A stretch of 64,000 nt of DNA from DASXHZ01 sp036488085 (lineage in GTDB: Bacteria > Acidobacteriota > Thermoanaerobaculia > Gp7-AA8), in contig DASXHZ010000053.1 of the NCBI GenBank assembly GCA_036488085.1, forward strand, positions 1 to 64,000, read 5' to 3'. Shown here in pieces: positions 1-7,782 of the stretch. Each line of letters starts with the position of its first letter. The stretch's first letter is position 1. The notes below the pieces were generated by a model. It made no database searches. It worked only from the letters and a program-made list of their open reading frames with translations, and was not told the origin of the DNA. The position numbers and the translations under genes were made by a program.

Positions 1-889
1 AGAGGTTGGCCAACATGATCGAGTTCATCGTCCGTCCTTCGACCGGGTGTGAGCTCGTCAGGAGGTACGCGAACATGATTCCGCCCGCCGTGATCGCGAG
101 CGAGGTCGCCATCAGCGCCATCGTTCGCTTTCCAGTACGCACGCGCGGCTCGCGCAGCATGACGACGCCGTTCGAGACCGCCTCGATGCCGGTGTAGGTG
201 CCGCCGCCGAGGGAGTAGGCCCGGAGGAGGATGAGGATCAGCGGCAGCCATCCGAGCGCCTGCACGGAGTGCGAGAAGTCGCTGTGCGCTTCGTGGAAGA
301 CCGATGGGAGCGCGGTGAAGTGGCTTCCGATCGCGTAGGTGATCGCGATGGCGTGCGTGACGATGAAGAGCATGAAGACCGGCGCGAGGATCCGTACCGA
401 CTCGCGCACGCCGCGCAGGTTGAGAACGACGAGGAGGGCGAGGCCGATGAACTCCGCTGGCAACTTGTACGGCAGCCAGCGGAGCGGCAGGATCGACCAG
501 AGCTGGTCGCACGCGCTCGCGATCGAAACGGTGATGGTCAGGACGTAGTCGACGAGCAGCGCGCAGCCGCTGACGACGCCGATACGGTTGCCGAGGAGCT
601 TCGACGCGACGAGGTAACCGCCGCCGCCCCCCGGGAAGTGCTGGATCAGGTTCGAGTACGCAATCGAGATGACGGCAATCGTCACGACCGTCATCGCCAC
701 GATCACGATCGAAAGGTGCGCGTGCGGTCCGAGCGCTTTGTACGCTTCCTCGGGACCGTACGCCGATGACGACAGCCCATCCGCGCCGAGGCCCACCCAC
801 GCGAGGATCGCGATGAGCGAGACGTGGTGGAAGACCTGCGGGTCGGAGACGTCCCGCGGCGGTCCGATGATGATGCGGCGGAGGTTCAC
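1..889 (-). CDS. KimA-like APC-superfamily potassium permease (3' part beyond window)
   Basis: Partial; the C-terminal part lies beyond the left edge. The visible reading frame encodes a polytopic membrane protein with the KimA/YdaO hallmarks: GLGADGLSSSAYGPEEA near the N-terminus, FPGGGGGYLVASKLLG, LLVDYVLTITVSIASACD and YTGIEAVSNGVVMLREP. KimA proteins are proton-coupled K+ importers of the APC superfamily, and in Firmicutes their C-terminal USP-like domain is regulated by c-di-AMP. That region is not visible here. The GTG start at 889 overlaps the stop of the upstream USP gene (GTGA), so the two are translationally coupled. GTG codons at 892 and 895 are alternatives. A role as a generic amino-acid permease is possible but less likely given the motifs. 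Confidence 0.75.
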   Translation of the reverse strand, partial: MNLRRIIIGPPRDVSDPQVFHHVSLIAILAWVGLGADGLSSSAYGPEEAYKALGPHAHLSIVIVAMTVVTIAVISIAYSNLIQHFPGGGGGYLVASKLLGNRIGVVSGCALLVDYVLTITVSIASACDQLWSILPLRWLPYKLPAEFIGLALLVVLNLRGVRESVRILAPVFMLFIVTHAIAITYAIGSHFTALPSVFHEAHSDFSHSVQALGWLPLILILLRAYSLGGGTYTGIEAVSNGVVMLREPRVRTGKRTMALMATSLAITAGGIMFAYLLTSSHPVEGRTMNSIMLANL

Positions 890-1290
890 CACCACCCCCG
901 TGTGGCGGGGGCTTCCAGCCCGCGATCGGAGGAGACGACGACGTCGAACGGCCGTTGCGCCCGGAGAATCCGCTCCGTCTCCCCGCGTATGAACCGCCTG
1001 AGAAGGCGCGGCCGTCGCGAGGCGCCGATGACGAGGATCGCCGCCCGCTCCCGCTCCGCGATCTCGATGAGCGCCGCCGCGACGTCGTCCGCCCGCTCGT
1101 AGACCAGCATCCCGCCCGACTCGCTCACCAGCTCCGCCACCCGTTTCGCCCGGTCGTCGCGCCTCTCTTGAACGAACACAGCGATCCATCCGAGCCCGAG
1201 ATGCCGAGCGAGAGGGCGCCCATGGATGAGAACCGCCCGGGCGGTAGGGAGGTGGGCGGGAAGGGCTATCGCGATGCTTTCGGCGGACAC
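886..1290 (-). CDS. USP-domain protein resembling the sensor domain of KdpD
   Basis: 134 aa, GTG start; an in-frame stop lies about 30 nt upstream, so no longer N-terminus is available. The order of elements fits a USP fold like the one in KdpD: IAIALPAHLPTARAVLIHG, then RHLGLGWIAVFVQ, then a nucleotide-loop-like ILVIGASRRPRLLRRFIRG. It lacks the KdpD kinase and histidine-kinase parts. Because it is coupled by a GTGA overlap to a KimA-like K+ importer, I infer that it is a detached cytoplasmic regulatory domain for K+ uptake. The ligand is unknown. Confidence 0.6.
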   Translation of the reverse strand: MSAESIAIALPAHLPTARAVLIHGRPLARHLGLGWIAVFVQERRDDRAKRVAELVSESGGMLVYERADDVAAALIEIAERERAAILVIGASRRPRLLRRFIRGETERILRAQRPFDVVVSSDRGLEAPATRGWW

Positions 1291-1391
1291 CGATCGAGGA
1301 TCGATCCGAGCGGTACCCTAAGTCCGTAGGAGGGGCGAAAGAAAGGCGAAAGAAAGTCGAAAGAGCGAATACTCGTCTTCAGCCGTCTTGG

Positions 1392-1423
1392 GGGGTAGGG
1401 AAGTACGTCACCGTGTCACTCCT
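1392..1423 (+). promoter_or_regulatory. Upstream block shared with cassette B
   Basis: GGGGTAGGGAA at 1392-1402, TACGTCAC at 1404-1411 and GTCACTCCT at 1415-1423 lie about 20 nt before the first gene of cassette A. The same three blocks occur at 14474-14505 before cassette B. This could be a promoter or operator, or a mobile-element end. A Shine-Dalgarno-like TTGAGGAG follows, just before the ATG at 1444. Confidence 0.4.
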
Positions 1424-1443
1424 AAGTTGAGGAGAAAGTCCGG

Positions 1444-2343
1444 ATGACGCTGCGTGCTGATGATGCGCCGGTACTTGGTGAGCTCTCAGACGAAAAGCTG
1501 ACCGAAAAACTGGCGGAGCTAGGGCAGGTGCGAGGCGATCTCGAGGATGCGTCTATCGAGGAGTTTGCTACGCGCAAGAGCCCGGCGCGCGAGATCGCGT
1601 TTTTCTCGCGGGAGAAACCATACCTGTACACATCTCACGCTTTCGGTTATCTCGCTCCGGCAGGAAACGGCAAACTGGTCCCGGCTGGGCAGATTACACC
1701 GGACAAAACTCTCACGCGCGTGAGCCTTCGCCTCAACGCGTTGCGCTGCGCGTCCTATCCGGGCGACGGCATCCATCAGGTTCTATTTGATTTTTACGCC
1801 GAAAATCATGTTTCTGGCACGATCGAGAGCGCGCACTTCAATCAAGTCTACCGAATCAACGAAGGGCAATCGGCGGGGATCATCGGATACCCGATCTTCA
1901 CCGGTATCAACGTCGGTAAGAGTGGCATCGCGTTTCGCTGCTTCACGGTCAACGTGAAGAATGACGACGATGAGGCTTTCCTCGGCTTTCTGGACTCAGA
2001 TGTATTCAAGCAAGGACTCAAACTCGCCAGCGTTGCGCAGCCCGCAATCGCACCTTTTTCGACGATGGCGGTCGGAATGGCGAAGGCCATCGGCGCACGG
2101 CACCGAAACTTCAAGGTGCAGGACTTCTATATGGGATTGGACCTGGATAACAACACGGCAGGGGCACGGTTGGCGGTCGGAGATTACTTCGCCGTACAGA
2201 TTCCGGATCGCATTACCGCTGACTGGGACTGGGCCGCATGGGTATTCGATTCATCGAAGTCCACGGTTGTCTCAGCGAGCGATCACAAGACGCTCCTTCC
2301 TTATAACTATGTCGGTTTTGGCGTCAGCCGTTACGACGACTGA
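1444..2343 (+). CDS. Unknown 299-aa protein of accessory cassette A
   Basis: Family not recognised. There is no signal peptide and no membrane segment. The N-terminal 45 residues are acidic and helical. From about residue 60 the sequence turns rich in beta strands and aromatic residues (QVLFDFYAEN, IIGYPIFTGINVG, FRCFTVNVKNDDDEAFLGFL, VQDFYMGLDLDN), which suggests one folded beta-sandwich-like domain running to the C-terminus. The start is backed by an AGGAG box 9-13 nt upstream. It overlaps the subtilase gene by 35 nt, so the two are likely co-translated. It could be the protease's substrate or an effector, but nothing in the sequence decides this. G+C is visibly lower than in argS next door. 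Confidence 0.7.
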   Translation: MTLRADDAPVLGELSDEKLTEKLAELGQVRGDLEDASIEEFATRKSPAREIAFFSREKPYLYTSHAFGYLAPAGNGKLVPAGQITPDKTLTRVSLRLNALRCASYPGDGIHQVLFDFYAENHVSGTIESAHFNQVYRINEGQSAGIIGYPIFTGINVGKSGIAFRCFTVNVKNDDDEAFLGFLDSDVFKQGLKLASVAQPAIAPFSTMAVGMAKAIGARHRNFKVQDFYMGLDLDNNTAGARLAVGDYFAVQIPDRITADWDWAAWVFDSSKSTVVSASDHKTLLPYNYVGFGVSRYDD

Positions 2344-4030
2344 GAGCACGCGTCTCGGCTCACGCACTCTCGACGCGGAGCTGCTCGAGTTCCTCCACAT
2401 TCTGGAGGAAGCTGGCGATGGCCTCGCGCTCCCATCGGCCGAAATCGGGAGTCGGTTTACCTACGGAAAGCAATTGCTTGTCGTCACTTCGACAGATCTT
2501 CCGGCGCTCGAGCGCGTGATCGATGAAGGAGGAGGACGGATCCTGGACGCCGCGGGGAGAGTTGCCACCGTGGAGCTTTCAGTAGCAGCGATTGAACAGC
2601 TGGCAATTCGCGCTCGGGGACTTCTCGAGGTACGCCTTAGCCGCTTGCTATCGCCCAAAATAGATCGAGCCTTGCACCTCAGCCGCGTCGGTGCATACCG
2701 ACGGCGTGTCGCGCCCTATGGACGCGGCCGAGGCGTGATCATCGGCGTTGTAGATTCCGGAATCGACGGAACGCACCCCGCCTTTCGGGGTCGAATTTTG
2801 GAGTGCTGGAATCAGGTCGCGCAGGGCTCAGCCGGCGCCGGGCTCCCTTACGGAAGAATCGAACAAGGACCATCGGCCACCGACGAAGATGGGCACGGTA
2901 CGCATGTCACAGGTATCGCCGCGGGAGCGGAAGGCGTAGCTCCTGAAGCCTCGATCATCTGTGTCAAGACCGACTTCGAAGATGCCCATGTAATTTCCGG
3001 CGTCAGATACATCTTTCGTCGCGCTTCGGAGCTTGGGATACCGGCGGTCGTAAACCTAAGTCTAGGCGGCCACGGAGACCCTCACGATGGCACCGACGCT
3101 CTATCCATTGCGGTCGACGAGGCGAGCGGACCGGGGAGGGTCGTCGTAGCTGCGGCCGGAAACGAAGGGCTCGACAGCATCCATTTCGGACGAACGATCG
3201 AACCTGGAACGACGCACGTCGCGTTTCGCGTGCCGTACCATTCGTCGCGTGTCGTTGCCAACGTTTGGTACGACGGCGGCGGCGAGATAGAAATTGCAGT
3301 CTCCGCGCCGTTCGGGATCTCCACCGCCTATCAACCGACTTTGTTCGGTACGAAGGCAACCCAAACCTATCGACTGGCATCGCTCGCCCGTATCTACATC
3401 ACCACTCCCGGTGTGAGTCGTCTCAACGGTGATAAGTCGATCCGAGTGACCCTACAAGCCGTTGGCCCGATGGTTCACCCCGGACGATGGTTCCTGCACC
3501 TTCGAAACAGAGGCACCCCAGTGACGGTCCATGCTTGGACGATTGACGACTCTGCGTGGGGCGACGCGACGTGGAGCGAGCCCAGCAATTCTTATCTGAT
3601 CGGCTCGCCTGGGGCAGCATCCGCGGCCATCACGGCAGCAGCCATGATCTCTCGGAACCAATGGACAACGCAGGACGGATCGGAATGGAGCCTCAAGTTC
3701 GACATCGGCACCGTTGCGCCGTCATCCAGCCGTGGCCCGCTTCGCAACGGACATGAGAAGCCCGACTTCGCCGTCGCCGGAGGAATGATCATTGCGCCGC
3801 GATCCGTACAGGCGCATTTCGATGCGGACGGGCCGATCGACGATCTGCGAGCGACCATGGCTGGAACGAGTATGGCAGCGGCCGTGTTGTCCGGCATGTG
3901 TGCAACATTGCTTGAACGCCAACCGACATGGGGACCCGTTGAAGTGCGCGACGCATTACAACAGGGCGCCCGCGTCGCCTATTCACCGGACGACGGGCGA
4001 GGACTCATATCCCTCGACCAATGTCGGTAG
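2309..4030 (+). CDS. S8 family subtilisin-like serine protease (intracellular)
   Basis: 573 aa from the ATG at 2309; the frame is open further upstream but only through the preceding gene. Residues 50-125 look like an I9-type propeptide, ending in a VRLSRLLSPK segment. The catalytic domain has all key residues: Asp149 in VVDSGID, His196 in DGHGTHVTGIAAG, the oxyanion Asn285 in AAAGNEG and Ser521 in GTSMAA. A beta-rich insertion of about 130 residues sits between about 300 and 430. No signal peptide or membrane anchor is visible, so it probably acts in the cytoplasm. It lies between an unknown protein and a small protein resembling its own propeptide, which suggests a controlled protease module rather than a degradative exoenzyme. 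Start choice is moderately uncertain because no clear ribosome site precedes 2309. Confidence 0.85.
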   Translation: MSVLASAVTTTESTRLGSRTLDAELLEFLHILEEAGDGLALPSAEIGSRFTYGKQLLVVTSTDLPALERVIDEGGGRILDAAGRVATVELSVAAIEQLAIRARGLLEVRLSRLLSPKIDRALHLSRVGAYRRRVAPYGRGRGVIIGVVDSGIDGTHPAFRGRILECWNQVAQGSAGAGLPYGRIEQGPSATDEDGHGTHVTGIAAGAEGVAPEASIICVKTDFEDAHVISGVRYIFRRASELGIPAVVNLSLGGHGDPHDGTDALSIAVDEASGPGRVVVAAAGNEGLDSIHFGRTIEPGTTHVAFRVPYHSSRVVANVWYDGGGEIEIAVSAPFGISTAYQPTLFGTKATQTYRLASLARIYITTPGVSRLNGDKSIRVTLQAVGPMVHPGRWFLHLRNRGTPVTVHAWTIDDSAWGDATWSEPSNSYLIGSPGAASAAITAAAMISRNQWTTQDGSEWSLKFDIGTVAPSSSRGPLRNGHEKPDFAVAGGMIIAPRSVQAHFDADGPIDDLRATMAGTSMAAAVLSGMCATLLERQPTWGPVEVRDALQQGARVAYSPDDGRGLISLDQCR

Positions 4031-4045
4031 TAGCATTATGCGGCG

Positions 4046-4339
4046 ATGAATTACGCCAAGCTCGACGGAGCGCTGCAGGAGCTCCTCGCGGAAAGCGAGA
4101 TTGAAGAGAGGCCGCTCGACACCGTTCTCGTTTCAATCGTCGTCGATGCCGATGCGACGGAAGGTGATCGCGAGCGTCTCGAAGCATTGCTCGATGACGG
4201 CCTGTCGTTCGACGGCACCATTGCCGTGAGTGAAGTGACATCCAACAAATTAGCCGATATCTCAGACAACCCTGCCGTCTTGGCCCTTCAGCTCTCTCGA
4301 CGTCTATCGCCGAAAGTCTCGCGCCGCCGCGCCGTCTGA
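4046..4339 (+). CDS. Stand-alone propeptide-like putative inhibitor of the adjacent subtilase
   Basis: 97 aa, starting 15 nt after the subtilase stop. Its C-terminal half, ending LALQLSRRLSPKVSRRR, matches the pattern at the end of the neighbouring protease propeptide (VRLSRLLSPKIDR). The strand order before it (DTVLVSIVVDADA, then FDGTIAVSEVTS) resembles the beta-alpha-beta ferredoxin-like fold of I9 propeptides. Free I9-type proteins are known as subtilase inhibitors or intramolecular chaperones, so I infer that it restrains or folds the protease in trans. No secretion signal, in keeping with a cytoplasmic partner. Confidence 0.6.
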   Translation: MNYAKLDGALQELLAESEIEERPLDTVLVSIVVDADATEGDRERLEALLDDGLSFDGTIAVSEVTSNKLADISDNPAVLALQLSRRLSPKVSRRRAV

Positions 4340-4353
4340 GCGGCTTCGCGACC

Positions 4354-6195
4354 CTACATCCGCTCCGGCACGTCGATGCCGAGGAGATCGAGCGAGAGGA
4401 CGAGCGTGTCGAGAACGCGGCGCACCAGTTCCAGCGATGAGGCGCGCACCTCTTCGTTCTCCTCGGAGAGGATGTGGTGCTCGTGGTAGTAGCGGGCGAA
4501 GCGGGAGGCGAGATCGTACGTGTAGTCGGCGATCTCGTTCGGCGCGCGATTCGCGAAAGCGGCGAGGACTTTGTCGCGAAAGAGGGCGAGCGAGAGGTGC
4601 ACCTCGCGCGTCACGTCGCTGATCTTTGGTGGCCTGCCGTGAAGCCTCTCGGAGGCCCGGGCAACGAGGTCTCGCTCTTCGTCGCTCAGCGGGGCGGCGG
4701 CGGCCTCGCCGCCGCGGTTCTCGGCGAGTACCGGCGGCGAGGCCGAGGCCGCCGCCGCCCCACCGAAAACGAGAAGCCCCCGCTCCTCCGCTTTCCGCAG
4801 AATCGATTTCGCGCGTACGGCGGTGTAGAGCAGGTACGGCCCGGTACGTCCTTCGAATGACGAGAAGCGGTCGATGTCGAACACGTAGTCCTTCGTCCGT
4901 GTATTCGAAAGGTCAGCGAATTTGAGCGTCGCCACACCGACCATCCGCGCGATCTCTTTCCGCTCCTCCTCCGGCAAGTCTGTCGCGACGTTCGCCTCTT
5001 CGATCCGTTCCTCGGCGCGGGTAGTCACGAGCTCGATCAAGTCCTTGAGTTTCATCGTCCCGCCTGCGCGCGTCTTGAACGGTTTGCCGTCGGGGCCGTT
5101 CATCGTGCCGAAGCCGTCATGCTCCATCGCGAGCGACTGCGGCGCGACGCCGGTCTTCCACGCGCAGCGAAAGACCTGCAGCATGTGCAGCGACTGCCGC
5201 TTGTCGATGACGTAGAGGATCAGATCGGGATGCATCTGCTGCACGCGCATCTCGACCGTGGCGAGGTCGGTGGTGGCGTAGAGGACTGCGCCATCCGCCT
5301 TCTGCAGGATCGCCGGCGGGATCTCCTGCTTGTCGTCCGGCTCCGCGACGTCGACGACGAGCGCGCCTTCGCTCTGGTACGCGAAGCCTTCGCGCTTCAG
5401 TCGCTCGATCAGCGGCGGGATGAGATCGTTGACGTCGCTCTCGCCGTACCAAAGGTCGAAGTACGTCTCGAGCTTTCGGTAGTCGTTCTTCAGGTCGGCG
5501 ATGGAGAGGTTGACGATCTTGCGCCAGAGCGCGCGATAGCCGGGATCGCCCGCCTGCAGCTTCGCCGTCGCCTCCCGCGCCGCGTTCAGATACGCCTCGT
5601 CCGTTTTCGACTTTGCGCTGGCGGTCGGGTAGATCTCGTCGAGGTCATCGAGCGTGACAGGAGGCTCCGCGACGCCCGGAAAGCGGACCGAGAGCTCGTG
5701 GATGATCATCCCCATCTGCAAGCCCCAGTCGCCGAGGTGCACGTCGCCGATGACCTCGTGCCCGAGAGCCCGGCAGATGCGCTTGAGAGACTCGCCGATG
5801 ATCGCGGAGCGGAGATGGCCGACGTGCAGCGGCTTCGCGACGTTCGCCCCGCCGTAGTCGACGATGATCTTCAGCTTCGGCTCGGCGCCGATGGCGTCGA
5901 GCCGCTGGTCGGACTCGGCGATCAGCCACTCGTCGGAAAGCGTCAGGTTGAGATACCCGCCGGCGACTTCGACTTTGCTGAATGCCGGATGCGACGCGAC
6001 ACGCTCGCGGATGTCGTTCGCAATCTGCGGCGGCGCCTTTTTCAGCGTCTTCGCGGCCGCAAACGCGCCGTTGCACTGCACGTCGCAGAGGTCCGGCCGG
6101 TTCGACACGATCACCCGTCCGAACCCAAAATCGGCGCCGTAATCCGCGAACGCGGCCCCGGTGATTTCGGACAGCTTTGCGAGCAACGAGCTCAT
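4354..6195 (-). CDS. argS: Arginyl-tRNA synthetase
   Basis: 613 aa class I aminoacyl-tRNA synthetase that charges tRNA-Arg in the cytoplasm. Visible landmarks are the N-terminal additional domain, the HIGH-type motif in KPLHVGHLRSAIIG, the GDWGLQMG motif and the C-terminal anticodon-binding helices (LASRFARYYHEHHILSEE). A KMSK motif is not present as such; the corresponding loop reads KTRAGGTMKLKDL, as in ArgS families lacking a canonical KMSK. Residues of about 472-504 (GGAAAASASPPVLAENRGGE...) are encoded by a palindromic repeat and look like an extra peptide in a linker. A -10-like TATGAT ends 6 nt before the start codon. Confidence 0.95.
   Translation of the reverse strand: MSSLLAKLSEITGAAFADYGADFGFGRVIVSNRPDLCDVQCNGAFAAAKTLKKAPPQIANDIRERVASHPAFSKVEVAGGYLNLTLSDEWLIAESDQRLDAIGAEPKLKIIVDYGGANVAKPLHVGHLRSAIIGESLKRICRALGHEVIGDVHLGDWGLQMGMIIHELSVRFPGVAEPPVTLDDLDEIYPTASAKSKTDEAYLNAAREATAKLQAGDPGYRALWRKIVNLSIADLKNDYRKLETYFDLWYGESDVNDLIPPLIERLKREGFAYQSEGALVVDVAEPDDKQEIPPAILQKADGAVLYATTDLATVEMRVQQMHPDLILYVIDKRQSLHMLQVFRCAWKTGVAPQSLAMEHDGFGTMNGPDGKPFKTRAGGTMKLKDLIELVTTRAEERIEEANVATDLPEEERKEIARMVGVATLKFADLSNTRTKDYVFDIDRFSSFEGRTGPYLLYTAVRAKSILRKAEERGLLVFGGAAAASASPPVLAENRGGEAAAAPLSDEERDLVARASERLHGRPPKISDVTREVHLSLALFRDKVLAAFANRAPNEIADYTYDLASRFARYYHEHHILSEENEEVRASSLELVRRVLDTLVLSLDLLGIDVPERM
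4684..4780. repeat. GGCGGCGAGGCCGCC-type palindromic element inside argS
   Basis: An imperfect inverted repeat: the left arm, GGCGGCGGCGGCCTCGCCGC, is mirrored by a right arm running back to CCGCCGCCGCC. It is read through in frame by argS as an Ala/Gly/Ser-rich segment between conserved C-terminal helices. It differs in sequence from the other repeat families in the window. Confidence 0.6.
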
Positions 6196-6201
6196 GGCGC
6201 G

Positions 6202-6207
6202 ATCATA
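6202..6207 (-). promoter_or_regulatory. -10-like box of argS (TATGAT), 6 nt before the start codon
   Basis: On the minus strand TATGAT is followed by six bases and the argS ATG. At that spacing transcription would begin at or within 1-2 nt of the start codon. No convincing -35 box is visible. Confidence 0.45.
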
Positions 6208-6212
6208 TCGGC

Positions 6213-6620
6213 ATGCACATCGAGAAAATCGGCCAGATCGCGATTCCGGTTTCGGACCTCGACCGCGCGATTGCTTTCTACCGCGACGTCCTCGGGCTCA
6301 CGTTCCTCTTCCAGGCGGGACCGAACCTCGCGTTCTTCGATTGCGGCGGCGTTCGAATCCTGCTCAACAAGCCGGAGTACGAAGGGGAGTTCGAGAAGTG
6401 CACGACCGTCATCTACTTCAGCGTGCGCGACCTCGAGAGCTCCTTCGCCGAGGTGGTCGAGAGGGGCGCCGAGGCCACGCGTAAGCCGCACCTAGTCGCA
6501 AGACTCGCCGACCGCGAAGTGTGGATGGGTTTCTTCACCGATCCCGACGACAACCTGTTGGCGCTCATGTCTGAGATTCCCGTGTGGGGGGGCGGCTCTG
6601 AGCCAACCCGGGCCGGCTGA
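6213..6620 (+). CDS. VOC superfamily (glyoxalase/bleomycin-resistance fold) protein
   Basis: 135 aa. IGQIAIPVSDLDRAIAFYRD is the classic opening of a VOC domain, followed by LGLTFLFQAGPNLAFFDCGG and a closing FFTDPDDNLLALMSE. The metal-ligand pattern is incomplete: the usual first His is replaced by Gln in GQIAI, and the final Glu is present, so substrate and metal use cannot be assigned. Residues of about 124-135 are encoded by a palindromic repeat and are probably not part of the fold. Divergent from argS, with only 17 nt between the two start codons; convergent with the membrane gene downstream, overlapping it by 56 nt. Confidence 0.8.
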   Translation: MHIEKIGQIAIPVSDLDRAIAFYRDVLGLTFLFQAGPNLAFFDCGGVRILLNKPEYEGEFEKCTTVIYFSVRDLESSFAEVVERGAEATRKPHLVARLADREVWMGFFTDPDDNLLALMSEIPVWGGGSEPTRAG

Positions 6621-7416
6621 GAGCCGGCCCCACACACGGCCGCCATAGTCCGATCGCGGCGAGGAGCGCGGGGTTCGCGAACAGCAGCGGCGCGAAAATC
6701 GGGGCGCCGTAGAGGAAGCGCTCCCACAGCGTTCCCGGCTGGCCGAGGTTCGCGCGGAGATGGAAGGCGAATCCGGCCATGCCGGTGAGGACTTCGAGAA
6801 GCAATACCCACCACGTGGTGCGACGCAGCGTGACGTCGAGCGGGTAAATGACCGTCATCAGCAGGAACGCGCAGCCGAGGGCGGCGACGGCGACCGGAAT
6901 CCACTCCATCCGGTTGAAGAACCCGTTCTGGGCATGATCGGCGAGGCTCAGCACGAAGTTGCCGGCGAAGCCGCCGAGCGCCAGGAAGAGGATCCACTGC
7001 GCCCACTCGATCGATGACGAATCGGCCATGCGGTCGAGGATGAGCAGCATGCCGAGGCCCGCGTAGGCGAGCGGTGCGACGAAGGGCGCGGTGTAGACGA
7101 GGTTGCGGATCGTCTCCTGTTCGAAGAAGTGGCTCTGGAGATGGAAGACCATCCCGGCGATGCCGATGATGGTCGAGGTCCAGCCGACGAAAAAGCCGAG
7201 GGCGCGGGCGGTGCGTGGCAACGGACGCCAGATCATCGCAGCCGCGATGAGAAGGACCGGCGCCGCTAGGGAGAAGTAGAACGGGAACCATTCGGGCGCG
7301 CGCTCGAAGCGATTGACCGAGTGCGCAATCCAGACGTCGAGGGCCAGGAAGCCAAGGTTCGCGATGATGAACACTTCCACCGCGCGCCACGGCGTGACAG
7401 AAGACGGAACGCGCAT
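6565..7416 (-). CDS. Polytopic membrane protein of unknown function
   Basis: 283 aa with about eight hydrophobic segments (examples: VEVFIIANLGFLALDVWIA, FPFYFSLAAPVLLIAAAMIW, WILFLALGGFAGNFVLSLAD). No catalytic motif is recognised. The start ATG directly follows the stop of the cytochrome remnant upstream (TAGATG), so it was probably an operon partner of that redox protein, for example a quinol-side membrane subunit. That role is inference. The last 23 residues (from about 261) are encoded by a GTGTGGGG palindrome shared with the convergent VOC gene. Confidence 0.65.
   Translation of the reverse strand: MRVPSSVTPWRAVEVFIIANLGFLALDVWIAHSVNRFERAPEWFPFYFSLAAPVLLIAAAMIWRPLPRTARALGFFVGWTSTIIGIAGMVFHLQSHFFEQETIRNLVYTAPFVAPLAYAGLGMLLILDRMADSSSIEWAQWILFLALGGFAGNFVLSLADHAQNGFFNRMEWIPVAVAALGCAFLLMTVIYPLDVTLRRTTWWVLLLEVLTGMAGFAFHLRANLGQPGTLWERFLYGAPIFAPLLFANPALLAAIGLWRPCVGPALSRPGLAQSRPPTRESQT
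6582..6637. repeat. R1 palindromic repeat (GTGTGGGGCCGGCTC... family)
   Basis: Two diverged hairpin arms: GTGTGGGGGGGCGGCTCTGA at the left and CCGGCTGAGAGCCGGCCCCA at the right. Related copies lie at 25453-25508, 38266-38338 and 38457-38486. It encodes the C-terminal tails of both the VOC protein and the convergent membrane protein, and its hairpins could also terminate transcription from both sides. Confidence 0.75.
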
Positions 7417-7760
7417 CTACTTCTCCGCCGCCGCCTTCTTCAGCTCGACCAGCTTCGTCGCGAGCTCATAGTTGCCGTGCCACTGGACGAAGTCTGCGCC
7501 GCCCATGAACGCGCCGTGCTTCGCCGTGCGGCCGTCGTAGTGCCACATATTGAAGTAGAGGAATTCGGCGGGTTCGTCGAACGGACGATCGCCGGCGTCT
7601 CGCGTGAGTGGCATTCTGCGCACTTGCCGCCGGCGCGGATGTTGGCGGCGGTGGGACCCTGCGTCTCGACGCCCGGACGCCGGCCGTTGACGATCAGCGC
7701 GGCAACGATCATCGCCGCGGCGATGAGGACGGCGATGAAGACGGCACGGAATGAATGCAT
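7417..7760 (-). pseudogene. Collapsed multihaem c-type cytochrome gene (hydroxylamine-oxidoreductase-like ends)
   Basis: The first part encodes an N-terminal signal anchor (FRAVFIAVLIAAAMIVAALI) and one haem site followed by SRETPAIV, in CAECHSRETPAIV. At about 7575 the frame changes and the sequence resumes as a typical C-terminus (EFLYFNMWHYDGRTAKHGAF, DFVQWHGNYELA). HAO-type octahaem cytochromes have this first haem motif and this last segment, but with several hundred residues between them. I infer a large internal deletion that fused the ends out of frame. A very small genuine cytochrome with a sequencing error is less likely, because the two parts are not adjacent in intact relatives as I know them. 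Confidence 0.6.
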
Positions 7761-7782
7761 GCGGGCGTCCTGCTGAGCCCGA

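Noticed and set aside
1961..2308. A longer N-terminus for the subtilase
   Set aside because: The extension overlaps the preceding gene out of frame and reads as unstructured Arg/Ser/Thr-rich sequence; the propeptide-like region starts after 2309.
1444..2343. Bacterial gasdermin cut by the neighbouring protease
   Set aside because: The layout fits, but the sequence lacks any gasdermin-like N-terminal pattern that I recognise; left as unknown.
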